Shown here one piece after another: positions 24,524-33,450 of a stretch of DNA of 64,000 bases. Origin of the DNA: Planococcus soli (GTDB lineage Bacteria > Bacillota > Bacilli > Bacillales_A > Planococcaceae); contig NZ_WXYN01000003.1 in NCBI RefSeq assembly GCF_016881065.1, forward strand, positions 25,486 to 89,485, in the 5' to 3' direction. Under the pieces are notes generated by a model that saw nothing but the letters and a program-made list of their open reading frames with translations, made no database searches and was not told the DNA's origin. Numbering within the stretch: the first letter of the stretch is position 1; every line of letters starts with the position of its first letter. The translations under genes and the position numbers were made by a program.

Positions 24524-25993
24524 TTATTCAGTTGCTTCTTGTTGTCTATAAACAATCTCTTTCTCTGTTTCAGTTACCGGCCGTACCGGTTTTTTAATGA
24601 AGAAAGCCAGGATCAATGCTACCAACGCTATAAACGTCGAGACGAAAAAGGCGAAGTTAATGCCGTCAAGCATGGCAATGTTCATGATGCTTTCAGGAGC
24701 AACCCCTTCTGCTGCCAGGGTTTGTGCTGTGGAATCCGTACGTGTGTTCATGATGGTGATGAGAAAGGCAGATCCAACCGCACCCGCTACTTGCTGCAAC
24801 GTGTTGTTGATTGCCGTTCCATGTGGATAAGATTTCATCGGCAACGTGTTCAAGCCGTTCGTCATGACCGGCATCATCACCATCGAAATGCCGAACATCC
24901 GCAATGTGTACATCAGCATGATGCTGATATAGCTGGAATCCAAGCTTAACTGGCTGAACATATACGTCGTGATCACAACAATGGCCAAACCAGGTATGGC
25001 AAGCACTTTAGCGCCAAACCGGTCGAACAGCCGTCCGGTAATCGGAGACATAAAGCCCATGGCCAACGCGCCGGGCAGCATCAATAATCCCGAGTCGATT
25101 GGCGATATGCCTTTAATGGTCTGAATATAAATTGGCATCAGGATCATTGCCGAGAACATCGACATGGATAATGCAATTGAGATTGCTGATGACAAAGCGA
25201 ACATCGGGTATTTGTAAATTCGGATTTCCAATAAAGGTTCATCCAGTTTCAACTGGCGGAAGCCGAAAACAATCAGTGAAATAATACCGATTGCAATGGT
25301 CACCACAACTACCGGATCGGTCCAGCCCATCGTCCCGGCAGAGCTAAATCCATACAGCACTCCCCCGAAACCTAAACTAGAAAGTGCCAGCGAAGCTTTA
25401 TCAAGCGATATCTCCCTGTTCTGGAATGTTAAATTCTTTAATTTGAAAATCCCTAAAGCAAGCGGAACCAAAGCGACCGGCAAGACAATCCAGAAAAGCA
25501 CTCGCCACGAGTAATGCTCTACGATAAATCCGGATAGCGTCGGTCCGATTGCAGGTGCAACAACCATGACCAATCCGAACACGCCCATCGCAGATCCGCG
25601 TTTTTCAACTGGAAAAGCAGCCAGCATGACATTCATCAATAATGGCATCATCAATGCTGCACCGGCAGCTTGAATCATTCTGCCCACTAGCAGGATGCTG
25701 AATACAGGCGCTACTGCCGCCAATAATGTTCCGAGCGCAAACAGCGACATCGCGACTATAAAAATTGAACGGTTCGAATAGCGCTGAATGAAAAAAGCAC
25801 TGGCCGGAATCAAAATCCCGTTGACCAGCATATATCCTGTCACAAGCCATTGCGCCGTAGAAGCGTCGATATTCAAGTCCAGCATGATTTCAGGCAGTGC
25901 AATGTTTAGTAAGGTCTGATTAAAGATGGCTACGAATGCGCCGGTAAAGAGAATGGCAATGATGCCATAAGGTGTTTTTTTCTGTTCTTTCAT
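24524..25993 (-). CDS. DHA2-family MFS multidrug exporter (EmrB/QacA type)
   Basis: This is a 489-residue proton-driven efflux pump of the 14-helix DHA2 group. Typical segments are LDASTAQWLVTGYML-like residues 40-60 (here NIDASTAQWLVTGYMLVNG), the motif A region YSNRSIFIVAMSLFALGTLL, and APAIGPTLSGFIVEHYSWR (antiporter motif C). Export of drugs or toxic metabolites is expected; substrates are unknown. GGAGGAAG precedes the ATG. The divergent TetR gene and the shared promoter region suggest local repression. Confidence 0.92.
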   Translation of the reverse strand: MKEQKKTPYGIIAILFTGAFVAIFNQTLLNIALPEIMLDLNIDASTAQWLVTGYMLVNGILIPASAFFIQRYSNRSIFIVAMSLFALGTLLAAVAPVFSILLVGRMIQAAGAALMMPLLMNVMLAAFPVEKRGSAMGVFGLVMVVAPAIGPTLSGFIVEHYSWRVLFWIVLPVALVPLALGIFKLKNLTFQNREISLDKASLALSSLGFGGVLYGFSSAGTMGWTDPVVVVTIAIGIISLIVFGFRQLKLDEPLLEIRIYKYPMFALSSAISIALSMSMFSAMILMPIYIQTIKGISPIDSGLLMLPGALAMGFMSPITGRLFDRFGAKVLAIPGLAIVVITTYMFSQLSLDSSYISIMLMYTLRMFGISMVMMPVMTNGLNTLPMKSYPHGTAINNTLQQVAGAVGSAFLITIMNTRTDSTAQTLAAEGVAPESIMNIAMLDGINFAFFVSTFIALVALILAFFIKKPVRPVTETEKEIVYRQQEATE

Positions 25994-26050
25994 ATTGATA
26001 CTTCCTCCGTAAATGGTACTCTATATTTTTTTCTGTTTCTCCATTTCATC

Positions 26051-26079
26051 ATTCTATACCTGCTGTATATTTATTTCAA
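26051..26079 (-). promoter_or_regulatory. Promoter of the MFS exporter gene
   Basis: On the minus strand TTGAAA (26079-26074), a 17-nt spacer and TAGAAT (26056-26051). Confidence 0.65.
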
Positions 26080-26106
26080 GTATTTCGTTATGAATATTTC
26101 AAAACC

Positions 26107-26135
26107 TTGATATGAAAGTGTTTTCAAGTTATAAT
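26107..26135 (+). promoter_or_regulatory. Promoter of the TetR-family regulator gene
   Basis: TTGATA at 26107-26112, a 17-nt spacer and the consensus TATAAT at 26130-26135. CTTGA/TCAAG half-sites flank the spacer (26106-26110 and 26124-26128) and could belong to an operator shared with the divergent exporter promoter. Confidence 0.8.
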
Positions 26136-26167
26136 GAAAATAGACTAACGGTATAAAGGTGAGGTAA

Positions 26168-27028
26168 ATGAACCCTAAAAAACAACAGATCCTAAATGCA
26201 GCCTATGATCTTTTCATCAATAAAGGCTATAACTCTTCCTCCATTCAGGACATTCTGGACGAAGCCAAAGTTTCAAAAGGAACGTTTTACAATTATTTCG
26301 GATCCAAATCGGAATGCCTCATGGCAATCATGGAATCCATTGGCAGTGAAATCCGGCAGCGGCGGATGGCAGCAGCAGTCGGCATGTCTGCAAATGATCC
26401 AGAGGTATTGGCAGAACAACTGTATATCCGCATTAAGCTGAACCTTGAAAAAAACCTTTTTGCGCTTTATGAAAGCATTTTCTATTCACAGGATCCGGAA
26501 TTAAAATCCTTTTCCGTCAAACAGTACTCACTCGAAATGGAATGGATTTCTTCACGAATCGTTGATGTTTTCGGCAAAGAAGCAGCGCCCTATGCATTGG
26601 AAAATGCGGCATTCGTCCACGGTTATGTCCAACAGCTTATTCACTTGTGGCGCCTTGTTTCTGTCGATAATTTGCCGGCAGATAAACTTTCTTCTTTCGT
26701 CATCCGCCGACTGCAGGCGACCATCGCCCTTCAAATAGCCGCAAAAGATACTTTTTTTGGCAATTTAAAACTGCCGCTTGCCGCTTCTGCTGACGACGTC
26801 ACTTTAGAAGAGCTCGCTCCCTTGCTGGAAAAGTATGCCCAAAAGCTAAAAGACCAGGACAACATAAAACAGCTCGCGCAATTTCTGGCAGCAGAGCTGG
26901 CAGCGGAAACTCCCAGAAAAGTATTGATTGAAAGTGTTCTCACTACGCTTGCCAATGATAACCGGATTGAATCTGAGCTGTCGATTATGATTGAACAGGT
27001 TTGGAAGCATTTAGCTGACATTGCATAA
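26168..27028 (+). CDS. TetR/AcrR-family transcriptional regulator (long form)
   Basis: This is a repressor with the standard TetR DNA-binding domain at residues 1-50: ILNAAYDLFINKGYNSSSIQ, then VSKGTFYNYFGSKSECL. At 286 residues it is about 90 longer than a usual TetR protein (near 190-200). The extra part is a helical C-terminal section beginning around LPLAASADDVTLEELAPLLE. It is transcribed divergently from the MFS exporter and probably represses both. The ligand is unknown; it may be an exporter substrate. Confidence 0.92.
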   Translation: MNPKKQQILNAAYDLFINKGYNSSSIQDILDEAKVSKGTFYNYFGSKSECLMAIMESIGSEIRQRRMAAAVGMSANDPEVLAEQLYIRIKLNLEKNLFALYESIFYSQDPELKSFSVKQYSLEMEWISSRIVDVFGKEAAPYALENAAFVHGYVQQLIHLWRLVSVDNLPADKLSSFVIRRLQATIALQIAAKDTFFGNLKLPLAASADDVTLEELAPLLEKYAQKLKDQDNIKQLAQFLAAELAAETPRKVLIESVLTTLANDNRIESELSIMIEQVWKHLADIA

Positions 27029-27063
27029 AAAAGAGCGAAGCCATTGAGGCTTCGCTCTTTTTT
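27027..27063. terminator. Bidirectional terminator between tetR and amidase genes
   Basis: A perfect 16-bp stem including its A/T flanks (27027-27042 with 27048-27063) encloses a 5-nt loop. T runs occur on both strands, and both flanking stop codons are in or next to it. Confidence 0.93.
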
Positions 27064-28510
27064 ATGGTTTGCGCCGTCCTTTGACAGCTTGTTCGAATGC
27101 ATAGGCATATTCGATCAACGACGGCTCGGTAAACGCCAGGCCTGAAAATGTGAGGCCAAAAGGCTCGCCCTTTTCACAATATCCAAATGGCACGGTAATC
27201 GATGGGAACCCGGCGGATGCACCGATATTGCAGCCATAATCCTGTGGCAGTACCAAAGCGTCTACTCCAATTGTTTTTAACACTTTCTTCATCCCCGGCT
27301 CTGCAGCTAAAAAGCGGTTGCGTTCAAGTGCTTCCACGTATTCCCGCTCTGTCAGCATGCCCGTCATGCCATTCGCTTGCTCCAGCATATTTTGACCATA
27401 CTTCAGCATTTTTTCCGGGTGTTTATTATTAAATGCGATGACATCCTCCATGGAACGGATCGGCTGGTTCGGATTGGACTTTGCCAAATAGGCGTTAAGG
27501 TTTGCCTTGAACTCATGCTGCAGCACCGCAAATCCCAAATCTTCCTGCTCAACACCTAAATCGATCCCATCAATAATTTCCGCACCATTGGCGCGCAGTG
27601 CTTCCAGTGCCTTTTCAAACAGCACGGCCTGTTCATCGTTGATTTTTTTGAATAACCCTCTTGCTACTCCCAGCTTCGCACCTTGCAGACCATCTTTTTT
27701 CAGGTGCTGCTTCCAGTTATAGTCTTCGAACGGTGCTGCAAAAGTTGTAATGGGGTCTTCCGGGTCGCAACCGACAATGACCTCAAAAAGAGCCACAGCA
27801 TCAGCAACGGTTCGTGCTAAAGACCCCGGCACATCCTGCGTGTGTGACAGCGGAATGATTCCTGTCCTGCTGGCCATGCCGACTGTAGGTTTAATGCCAA
27901 CCAAACTGTTTTGTGCGGCGGGGTTTATAATCGATCCGGAGGTTTCCGTTCCGATCGCTCCTGCTGCCAAATTCGAAGCAACAGCAGCTGCCGAACCAGA
28001 ACTCGAACCGCCAACATCAAAATCACCAAAAGGATTTTTTACTTGCCCCCCTCTGGAGCTATAGCCATTGATCATTTTATCCGACATGAAGTTGGCCCAC
28101 TCCGTCATATTGGTTTTCCCCAAAATCACAGCACCTGCCTGGCGCAGCTTTTCTGCCACTTTGGCGTCACGCAGTGCATAATGGTCCTTCATTGCAAGAG
28201 ATCCCGCACTCGTATGCATCTTATCCCCAGTATCTATATTGTCCTTCAGCAAGATTGGAATGCCATGAAGCCTTGACCGCGGACCGGTTTGGCGGCGTTC
28301 AAAGTCAAGTGCCTGCGCAATCAATAACGCATCTGGATTCAACTCAAGTACAGCGTGTGTATGTTGGCCACGCAATGAGATATTTTCTTTATACATCAGC
28401 ACCAGTTCTTCGGAAGTCAAGTTGCCTTGGTCCATCTCTTCCTGCATATCCGCTATTGTCATTTCGTCGAGCCGCTCAAGGCGATACTCTTCCAACTTTT
28501 TATTGTGCAT
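27062..28510 (-). CDS. Amidase-signature family amidase
   Basis: This 482-residue hydrolase belongs to the amidase-signature (AS) family. The Ser-cisSer-Lys triad is visible: Lys in GIPILLKDNIDTGDK, the cis-Ser in GGSSSGSAAAVASN and the nucleophile Ser in GTETSGSIINPA. It is distinct from GatA (36864-38333): it lacks the gat context and is similar to stand-alone peptide or aryl-acylamidases. GGGAGG precedes the ATG at 28510. The substrate is unknown. It is monocistronic between terminators. Confidence 0.9.
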   Translation of the reverse strand: MHNKKLEEYRLERLDEMTIADMQEEMDQGNLTSEELVLMYKENISLRGQHTHAVLELNPDALLIAQALDFERRQTGPRSRLHGIPILLKDNIDTGDKMHTSAGSLAMKDHYALRDAKVAEKLRQAGAVILGKTNMTEWANFMSDKMINGYSSRGGQVKNPFGDFDVGGSSSGSAAAVASNLAAGAIGTETSGSIINPAAQNSLVGIKPTVGMASRTGIIPLSHTQDVPGSLARTVADAVALFEVIVGCDPEDPITTFAAPFEDYNWKQHLKKDGLQGAKLGVARGLFKKINDEQAVLFEKALEALRANGAEIIDGIDLGVEQEDLGFAVLQHEFKANLNAYLAKSNPNQPIRSMEDVIAFNNKHPEKMLKYGQNMLEQANGMTGMLTEREYVEALERNRFLAAEPGMKKVLKTIGVDALVLPQDYGCNIGASAGFPSITVPFGYCEKGEPFGLTFSGLAFTEPSLIEYAYAFEQAVKGRRKP

Positions 28511-28542
28511 GGTTTTTCCTCCCATTCAATATAAGCCATTGA

Positions 28543-28564
28543 AAAAAGCCGGAGTCAGCCGGCT
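28543..28564 (-). terminator. Terminator of the FbpA-like ORF
   Basis: The stem AGCCGG/CCGGCT encloses the stop codon region and is followed by TTTTT on the minus strand. Confidence 0.65.
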
Positions 28565-28713
28565 TGATTAGTATCTGTATAGGTTTTCATTAATTCATAA
28601 AGTGAAGTTTCATATAATTGGCGCCCATTTATCTTAAATACGTTCTGTTCAACCAATCCTTGTATGATGGTTTCACGTTTATCTGTAAACTTTGATTCGG
28701 GTATGCGTTCCAT
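28555..28713 (-). CDS. FbpA-like (Fur-regulated basic protein family) small protein
   Basis: This is a 52-residue ORF with ATG at 28713 and AAGGAGAG upstream; its TGA at 28555 lies inside a terminator. The core KRETIIQGLVEQNVFKINGR followed by QLYETSLYELMKTY fits the small Bacillales family called Fur-regulated basic protein A: a short helix, then a K-x-x-x-R-QLYE-x-[ST]-L-x-EL pattern. In B. subtilis Fbp proteins help the iron-sparing response with the sRNA FsrA. I see no convincing Fur box here, and this protein is not strongly basic, so both the assignment and the iron link are tentative. Confidence 0.55.
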   Translation of the reverse strand: MERIPESKFTDKRETIIQGLVEQNVFKINGRQLYETSLYELMKTYTDTNQAG

Positions 28714-28812
28714 TGATCCGTTCTCTCCTTCAAGAAGTATTCCCTTTTCTTTACCCTGTAGGCTGTTCAGTTAAAACCCTCATTTGATCAAAATTGCACT
28801 TATTAACCGGAA

Positions 28813-28856
28813 ATAATAAAACAACCCGATCAGCATGGATCACTGATCGGATTGTT
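28813..28856 (-). terminator. Terminator of rlmD
   Basis: A 14-bp stem with one wobble (28820-28833 with 28843-28856) is followed on the minus strand by TTTATTATTT. Confidence 0.8.
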
Positions 28857-28859
28857 GCA

Positions 28860-30221
28860 TTATGCCAGCTCCAGCCAAGCCACCGCTTCACAATGCGTGG
28901 ATTGCGGGAACATATCAACTGGCTGTACTTCTTTCGTGCGATAGCCGCCGTCTTCGAGTATGCGCAAATCACGCGCCAAGGTTGCCGGGTTGCAAGACAC
29001 ATAAACCACACGCGTCGGGCGCTGCTTGAGGATGGTCCTCAGCAATTGTTCATCACAGCCTTTTCTTGGAGGATCAACGACCAATACATCAGCTTTCTTG
29101 CCTTCTTTATACCAGCGCGGTATGACCTGTTCAGCCGGACCCGCCTCGAACAGCGTATTGGCTAATCCATTCAGCTCGGCGTTGCGCTTTGCATCTTCTA
29201 TCGCCTGCGGGACAATTTCGACCCCCATGACAAATTTAGCACGCTGGGCCAGAAATAAAGAAATTGTTCCGATGCCGCAATATGCATCGATTACGGTTTC
29301 ATTGCCGGTCAACTGGGCATATTGGAGCGCTTGGCCATACAAGACTTCTGTCTGTTCGGGATTGATCTGATAAAAAGAACGGGCGGATATTTCAAAACGG
29401 ACATCCCCGATTTGGTCTTCTATCACGTCTTTGCCCCATAGCGTCAAAGTCTCATCACCAAAAATAACATTCGTTTTTTCACTGTTGATGTTCTGGACAA
29501 TTGATGTCACTTCCGGCACGGTCGCTTGGATCAACTCAATCGCCTGCGCCGCCTGCGAGAATTTCTTTTTCTTAGTCACGAGTACTACCATAATTTCTCC
29601 GGTCGCCCGGGCTTTTCGGACAACCACATGGCGCAGCATGCCCCGGTGCGTCGCCTCTTCATAGGGTTCGATCCCGAGTTCAGCCAAATTCTTTTTCAGC
29701 GACACCATAATGGCGTCCGCTTCTGGCGTCTGGATAAGACAGATGTCTGTGTCTGCAATGTCATGCGATCTCGGCTGATAAAATCCGGCCACCACTTTGC
29801 CATTTTGTGTACCAAATGGAATCTGGGATTTATTGCGGTAGCGCCATGGATCTTCCATGCCTTTCACTGGATGAACCGGTACGTCCGGCAGCTTGCCGAT
29901 TCGGGTAATGGCATCGCGCACCAACTTCTGCTTGAACGTCATCTGTCCTTCATAAGACAGGTGCTGTATTTGGCAGCCTCCGCACGTATCGAATACCGGA
30001 CATGGAGCTTCGACACGAAAAGGTGAAGCCTGCTGTATTTCAATTAGCTTCGCAAAGCCATAAGATTTTAAGGTCTTTAATACATGCACCAACACATCTT
30101 CACCCGGCAAGGCGCCTGGGATGAACAGCGGGTATCCGTCTACTTTCGCTACGCCTGCACCGTCATGCGTCAAGTCTTCTACATGGACCGTTATCTGGTC
30201 ATTTTTATTTACTGGTTTCAA
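28860..30221 (-). CDS. rlmD: 23S rRNA (uracil-C5)-methyltransferase RlmD/RlmCD
   Basis: This 453-residue SAM-dependent enzyme makes 5-methyluridine in 23S rRNA; the B. subtilis homologue (YefA, RlmCD) acts at positions 747 and 1939. An N-terminal TRAM domain (about residues 6-60) is followed by the iron-sulfur cysteines in CPVFDTCGGC. The SAM loop is VIDAYCGIGTISLFLA and the catalytic Cys lies in VVYVSCNPATLARDL. The start is TTG at 30221 with GGAGTG seven bases before it. In B. subtilis the homologue also lies beyond dgkB; here the cyd operon lies between them. Confidence 0.93.
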   Translation of the reverse strand: MKPVNKNDQITVHVEDLTHDGAGVAKVDGYPLFIPGALPGEDVLVHVLKTLKSYGFAKLIEIQQASPFRVEAPCPVFDTCGGCQIQHLSYEGQMTFKQKLVRDAITRIGKLPDVPVHPVKGMEDPWRYRNKSQIPFGTQNGKVVAGFYQPRSHDIADTDICLIQTPEADAIMVSLKKNLAELGIEPYEEATHRGMLRHVVVRKARATGEIMVVLVTKKKKFSQAAQAIELIQATVPEVTSIVQNINSEKTNVIFGDETLTLWGKDVIEDQIGDVRFEISARSFYQINPEQTEVLYGQALQYAQLTGNETVIDAYCGIGTISLFLAQRAKFVMGVEIVPQAIEDAKRNAELNGLANTLFEAGPAEQVIPRWYKEGKKADVLVVDPPRKGCDEQLLRTILKQRPTRVVYVSCNPATLARDLRILEDGGYRTKEVQPVDMFPQSTHCEAVAWLELA

Positions 30222-30259
30222 AAATATTCACTCCATTTCACATCTAACTATCATACAAC

Positions 30260-30291
30260 AAAAAAACGCGGCAGGCAAAAGCCTGCACGCG
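30260..30291 (-). terminator. Terminator of the cydABS operon
   Basis: The stem ACGCGGCAGGC/GCCTGCACGCG (nearly perfect, AAAA loop) is followed by seven T residues on the minus strand. Confidence 0.88.
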
Positions 30292-30294
30292 CTC

Positions 30295-30405
30295 TTAGTC
30301 CCGGTCTTTCGTAACGGGACCGTCTTTCAGTGAGAACCAGAAACCAAAAATGATGGCACCAAACAAAACTAAAAATGGTGCATAAAATATCATGAAATCC
30401 TGCAT
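30295..30405 (-). CDS. cydS: CydS, small subunit of cytochrome bd oxidase
   Basis: This is a 36-residue protein right after cydB, with ATG at 30405 and GGAGGC upstream. It has one hydrophobic helix (about residues 4-24, FMIFYAPFLVLFGAIIFGFW) followed by a charged tail SLKDGPVTKDRD. In the Geobacillus bd oxidase structure a single-helix subunit of about 33 residues, CydS, covers the heme b595 side. Size, an opening M-Q-x-F-x-I-x-Y-A-P, position and orientation all match. It is too short for standard gene callers. Confidence 0.85.
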   Translation of the reverse strand: MQDFMIFYAPFLVLFGAIIFGFWFSLKDGPVTKDRD

Positions 30406-30419
30406 GGATAATGCCTCCT

Positions 30420-31448
30420 CTATGCGTGGTAATCCGATTTTCCTTCGATGTAATCTTTATCGAACAAGAACAGACGGAACAATAAGTACAGCGATGGCAG
30501 CAACAGGCAAAGTCCAGCGATAAACGCAATGATCAATGCAATCGCCATGGCTTCATTCGTAAAGCTGTCATAGATCGTCAAATACGGATACAGCAAATAC
30601 GGATAGTGCGACGCCCCATATGCGAAAAATGCGGTAAAGAACTGCCCCATCAACAAAATGAAAGCCCAGCCGTAATGGCGTTTTTTCCAGATCAGGTAGA
30701 CCGTTCCCGCAAACAGCAGGAATGATACAGCAAATACCCACCATAAGTCGAGAATGCGAGCGAAATGCTCAGGGTTGTGGCCGCGCAGTTCATATATAAT
30801 CCCGGTTGCTGTGATAATGGCAGGCGCAGCCCAAACCAGCGCATATTTGCGCATTAAATCAGTGGCTTTGGCATCGCCCGCTTTTGAAGAATACCAGGTC
30901 AAAAACACAGCTGAAATATACAGGACTGCCGTTAAGCTCAGGACCACAATACTCCACATCAACGGGCTGGTGAACAGTGCCCAATAGTCCAGATAAGGCT
31001 GGCCGTTCTCCATTTGGATAAAGCCGCCTTCTGACATAGCCAGCACCGGCGACAAGGCAGCCGGCAGCAACAGTCCAGACAGGCCGTACATATAAATATA
31101 GCCTCTATGATTGATTTTAGCCCCGTAAGTCGCAAACGCGTAATAAGAACCGCGGATTGCCAACAGGATCAGCGCCAGACTGGCTGGAACCAACAAGGTC
31201 GTGCCGTAGTAAAAAGCGGTTTGCGGGAAAAATCCAATGATCCCGACAAAGAAGAATACAAAAAACACGTTGGTGACTTCCCAGACCGGCGACAAGTAAC
31301 GCTGGATGACCCCTGTCAAAATGTGCTGCTTGCCGACAAAAGAGCTATAGGCATTAAAGAAGCCGGCGCCGAAATCGATCGACGCCACGATGACATACAG
31401 ATACAGAAACAGCCAAAGAACGGATATGCCAACAATTTCTAATGTCAT
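30420..31448 (-). CDS. cydB: Cytochrome bd quinol oxidase subunit II
   Basis: This 342-residue membrane subunit is of the CydB/YthB type, with about nine hydrophobic segments. The family start LWLFLYLYVIVASIDFGAG and the later SPVWEVTNVFFVFFFVGI are plain. It pairs with subunit I in the quinol-oxidising, oxygen-reducing terminal oxidase of the membrane. ATG overlaps the cydA stop (ATGA), and cydS follows 14 bp after its stop. Confidence 0.95.
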   Translation of the reverse strand: MTLEIVGISVLWLFLYLYVIVASIDFGAGFFNAYSSFVGKQHILTGVIQRYLSPVWEVTNVFFVFFFVGIIGFFPQTAFYYGTTLLVPASLALILLAIRGSYYAFATYGAKINHRGYIYMYGLSGLLLPAALSPVLAMSEGGFIQMENGQPYLDYWALFTSPLMWSIVVLSLTAVLYISAVFLTWYSSKAGDAKATDLMRKYALVWAAPAIITATGIIYELRGHNPEHFARILDLWWVFAVSFLLFAGTVYLIWKKRHYGWAFILLMGQFFTAFFAYGASHYPYLLYPYLTIYDSFTNEAMAIALIIAFIAGLCLLLPSLYLLFRLFLFDKDYIEGKSDYHA

Positions 31449-32791
31449 TCTTCTTCACCGCCTTTGGCATTTTCACGTGCTGCCAACTCTTTTTCAACCG
31501 GATTGCGCTTGTACATGCGGGTTAATACGACAGCTGTACCAATACCGAGAATAATATACAGACCAGCAAACAACACAATCATGAGATCTACGTTTCCGCT
31601 GGTGGTTGCTCCTTCACTTACCCTCATATGGCCTCTGAGAATCCATGGCTGGCGTCCAACTTCCGTGAACCACCATCCTGCCTCAATGGCGATGAGCGCC
31701 AATGGCCCTCCCGCCACTGTGAGCCAGCGGAACCATCTTGTCCGGATGAACGACCAATTGCGGAAAGCGGCAACGACATAGACAAAGGAGAAGAATGCCA
31801 GCCACATGCCGATGGTGACCATCGTATCAAAAAGATAATGGATCCACAGCGGCGGCCTTTCATCTTCCGGGAATTCATTGAGCCCGGTAACTTCAGCAAA
31901 CGGGTTGCTGTGTGCCAGAATACTCAACGCATAAGGAATCCGGATGGCATACTTTACTTCTTCGCCGTCCAAAATTCCGAACATGACCAAACCTGCATCT
32001 TCTTCTGTTTCAAAATGCCACTCAGCCGCAGCCAGTTTTTCCGGCTGGTACTCTGCAAGATACTTACCGGAGAAATCTCCGATTAAGGCTGTCGCAATGG
32101 CAAACACCAGTCCCAGTTTCATGGTCAGGAATAAAGCTTTCTTATGGTAAATATGGTTGGAGCCGCCCAGCATGCGCAGCGCTGCAATGGATGCCAGCAC
32201 GAAAGCGCTGGTCATAAATGCCGTGGCCATAACGTGCGCCACTTTAGTCGGCACTGCCGGACTGAACATAGCCAAGAGCGGGCTGACATTGACCATTTCG
32301 CCATTCAGTATTTCAAAGCCCTGCGGCTGGTTCATAAAGGCATTGACGATGGTAATGAATACGGACGACGCTGCTGCCCCCAGTGCAACCGGAATCAGCA
32401 ACAGAAAATGCTTCCGCTGGTCTTCAAAACGATCCCATGTGTAAAGATAAATCCCCAGGAAGATAGCTTCGAAGAAAAATGCGAAAACTTCCATAAACAA
32501 CGGCAAGGCAATTACATTTCCGGCCAATTGCATAAAGTTCGGCCATAACAATGACAACTGCAAGCCGATCGCCGTACCGGTTACAACACCTACGGCAACC
32601 GTAATAACAAATCCTCTGGCCCAACGGCGAGCCAGCAAAATATAATGATCATCTTTTTTCTTAATACCCACCCATTGGGCAATCATAATCATGAGAGGGA
32701 CACCTACGCCGATCGTTGCGTATAGAATATGGAATGATAAAGTCAATAACGTTAGAATGCGACTCAGAAAAGCCGGATCTTGAAATTCCAA
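31445..32791 (-). CDS. cydA: Cytochrome bd quinol oxidase subunit I
   Basis: This 448-residue heme-bearing subunit carries the proximal heme d/b595-side His near residue 21 (LSFHILYATIGVG), the later THVMA-like His (TKVAHVMATAFMTSAF) and the GWWFTEVGRQPW signature close to the C-terminus. The quinol loop is short, as in the YthA/CIO-type enzymes of Bacillales. It oxidises menaquinol and reduces O2 without pumping protons. The start is TTG at 32791 with AAAGGAG upstream. No cydCD assembly genes are next to the operon. Confidence 0.95.
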   Translation of the reverse strand: MEFQDPAFLSRILTLLTLSFHILYATIGVGVPLMIMIAQWVGIKKKDDHYILLARRWARGFVITVAVGVVTGTAIGLQLSLLWPNFMQLAGNVIALPLFMEVFAFFFEAIFLGIYLYTWDRFEDQRKHFLLLIPVALGAAASSVFITIVNAFMNQPQGFEILNGEMVNVSPLLAMFSPAVPTKVAHVMATAFMTSAFVLASIAALRMLGGSNHIYHKKALFLTMKLGLVFAIATALIGDFSGKYLAEYQPEKLAAAEWHFETEEDAGLVMFGILDGEEVKYAIRIPYALSILAHSNPFAEVTGLNEFPEDERPPLWIHYLFDTMVTIGMWLAFFSFVYVVAAFRNWSFIRTRWFRWLTVAGGPLALIAIEAGWWFTEVGRQPWILRGHMRVSEGATTSGNVDLMIVLFAGLYIILGIGTAVVLTRMYKRNPVEKELAARENAKGGEEE

Positions 32792-32935
32792 TCTACTCGT
32801 CTCCTTTTTTTAAGCGTGTGATTCACTGCAACTCTTGTTCTTATTGTACATCAAACCCACTTTCCAAAACGCTTCCCAAGCCTTGTTTTTATACCAAACT
32901 TTGAATAAGCTGTGACAGTGTTAAAGGAAAAAGAA

Positions 32936-32964
32936 TTGAAATTTTTCTCAATTTTTAGTATTCT
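32936..32964 (+). promoter_or_regulatory. Promoter of the Nudix hydrolase gene
   Basis: TTGAAA at 32936-32941, a 17-nt spacer and TATTCT at 32959-32964, about 30 nt before the ATG. Confidence 0.65.
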
Positions 32965-32994
32965 ATATAGAATAAAGAAAAAGGGTGAGGCATC

Positions 32995-33423
32995 ATGAGA
33001 ACAAAACGGAAAGTATTTGCGTATATTACAAGAGGCGAAGAAGAAAATCGTGAACTGCTTGTATTCGAGTACAAAGGTGAACCGGAAGTTGGCCTGCAAG
33101 TACCCGGTGGGACGATTGAAGACGACGAGCTGTTAATCGATGCTTTGTACAGAGAAGTTAAAGAAGAAACAGGATTGCCCCGCGAAGTAATCGATTTTGT
33201 CGGCAAAATCCACAAGTACACGTATTATCCGGAACATCAGGATAAAGCCTACGAACGGAACATTTTTCATTTTGAATACACCGGTGATCCGATCGAACAG
33301 TTTGAACACACTATCGCAAGCCACGGCCGCGATAATGGCTTAACACTGCTATTCCGTTGGGAACCGATCAAAAATCTGCCGCAGCTGGCAGAAGAGCAAG
33401 ACACAGCAATCGAACTTCTTTAA
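32995..33423 (+). CDS. Nudix hydrolase
   Basis: This 142-residue protein has a perfect Nudix box, G-x5-E-x7-REV-x-EE-x-GL, running from about residue 39 to 61 (GTIEDDELLIDALYREVKEE and onward). It should hydrolyse a nucleoside-diphosphate-linked compound with Mg2+; the substrate cannot be predicted. GGTGAGG precedes the ATG. It is monocistronic and divergent from cydA. Confidence 0.92.
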   Translation: MRTKRKVFAYITRGEEENRELLVFEYKGEPEVGLQVPGGTIEDDELLIDALYREVKEETGLPREVIDFVGKIHKYTYYPEHQDKAYERNIFHFEYTGDPIEQFEHTIASHGRDNGLTLLFRWEPIKNLPQLAEEQDTAIELL

Positions 33424-33450
33424 GCATTGGGGACAATAGGAGCTGTCAAT

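Noticed and set aside
27062-28510. Second gatA copy
   Set aside because: The amidase signature is shared, but sequence around the active site and the lack of gatB/gatC neighbours point to a stand-alone amidase.
32800-32900. Rex or CcpA (cre) site upstream of cydA
   Set aside because: GTGAATCAC and GGGAAGCGTTTTGG resemble parts of these sites but miss several consensus positions.
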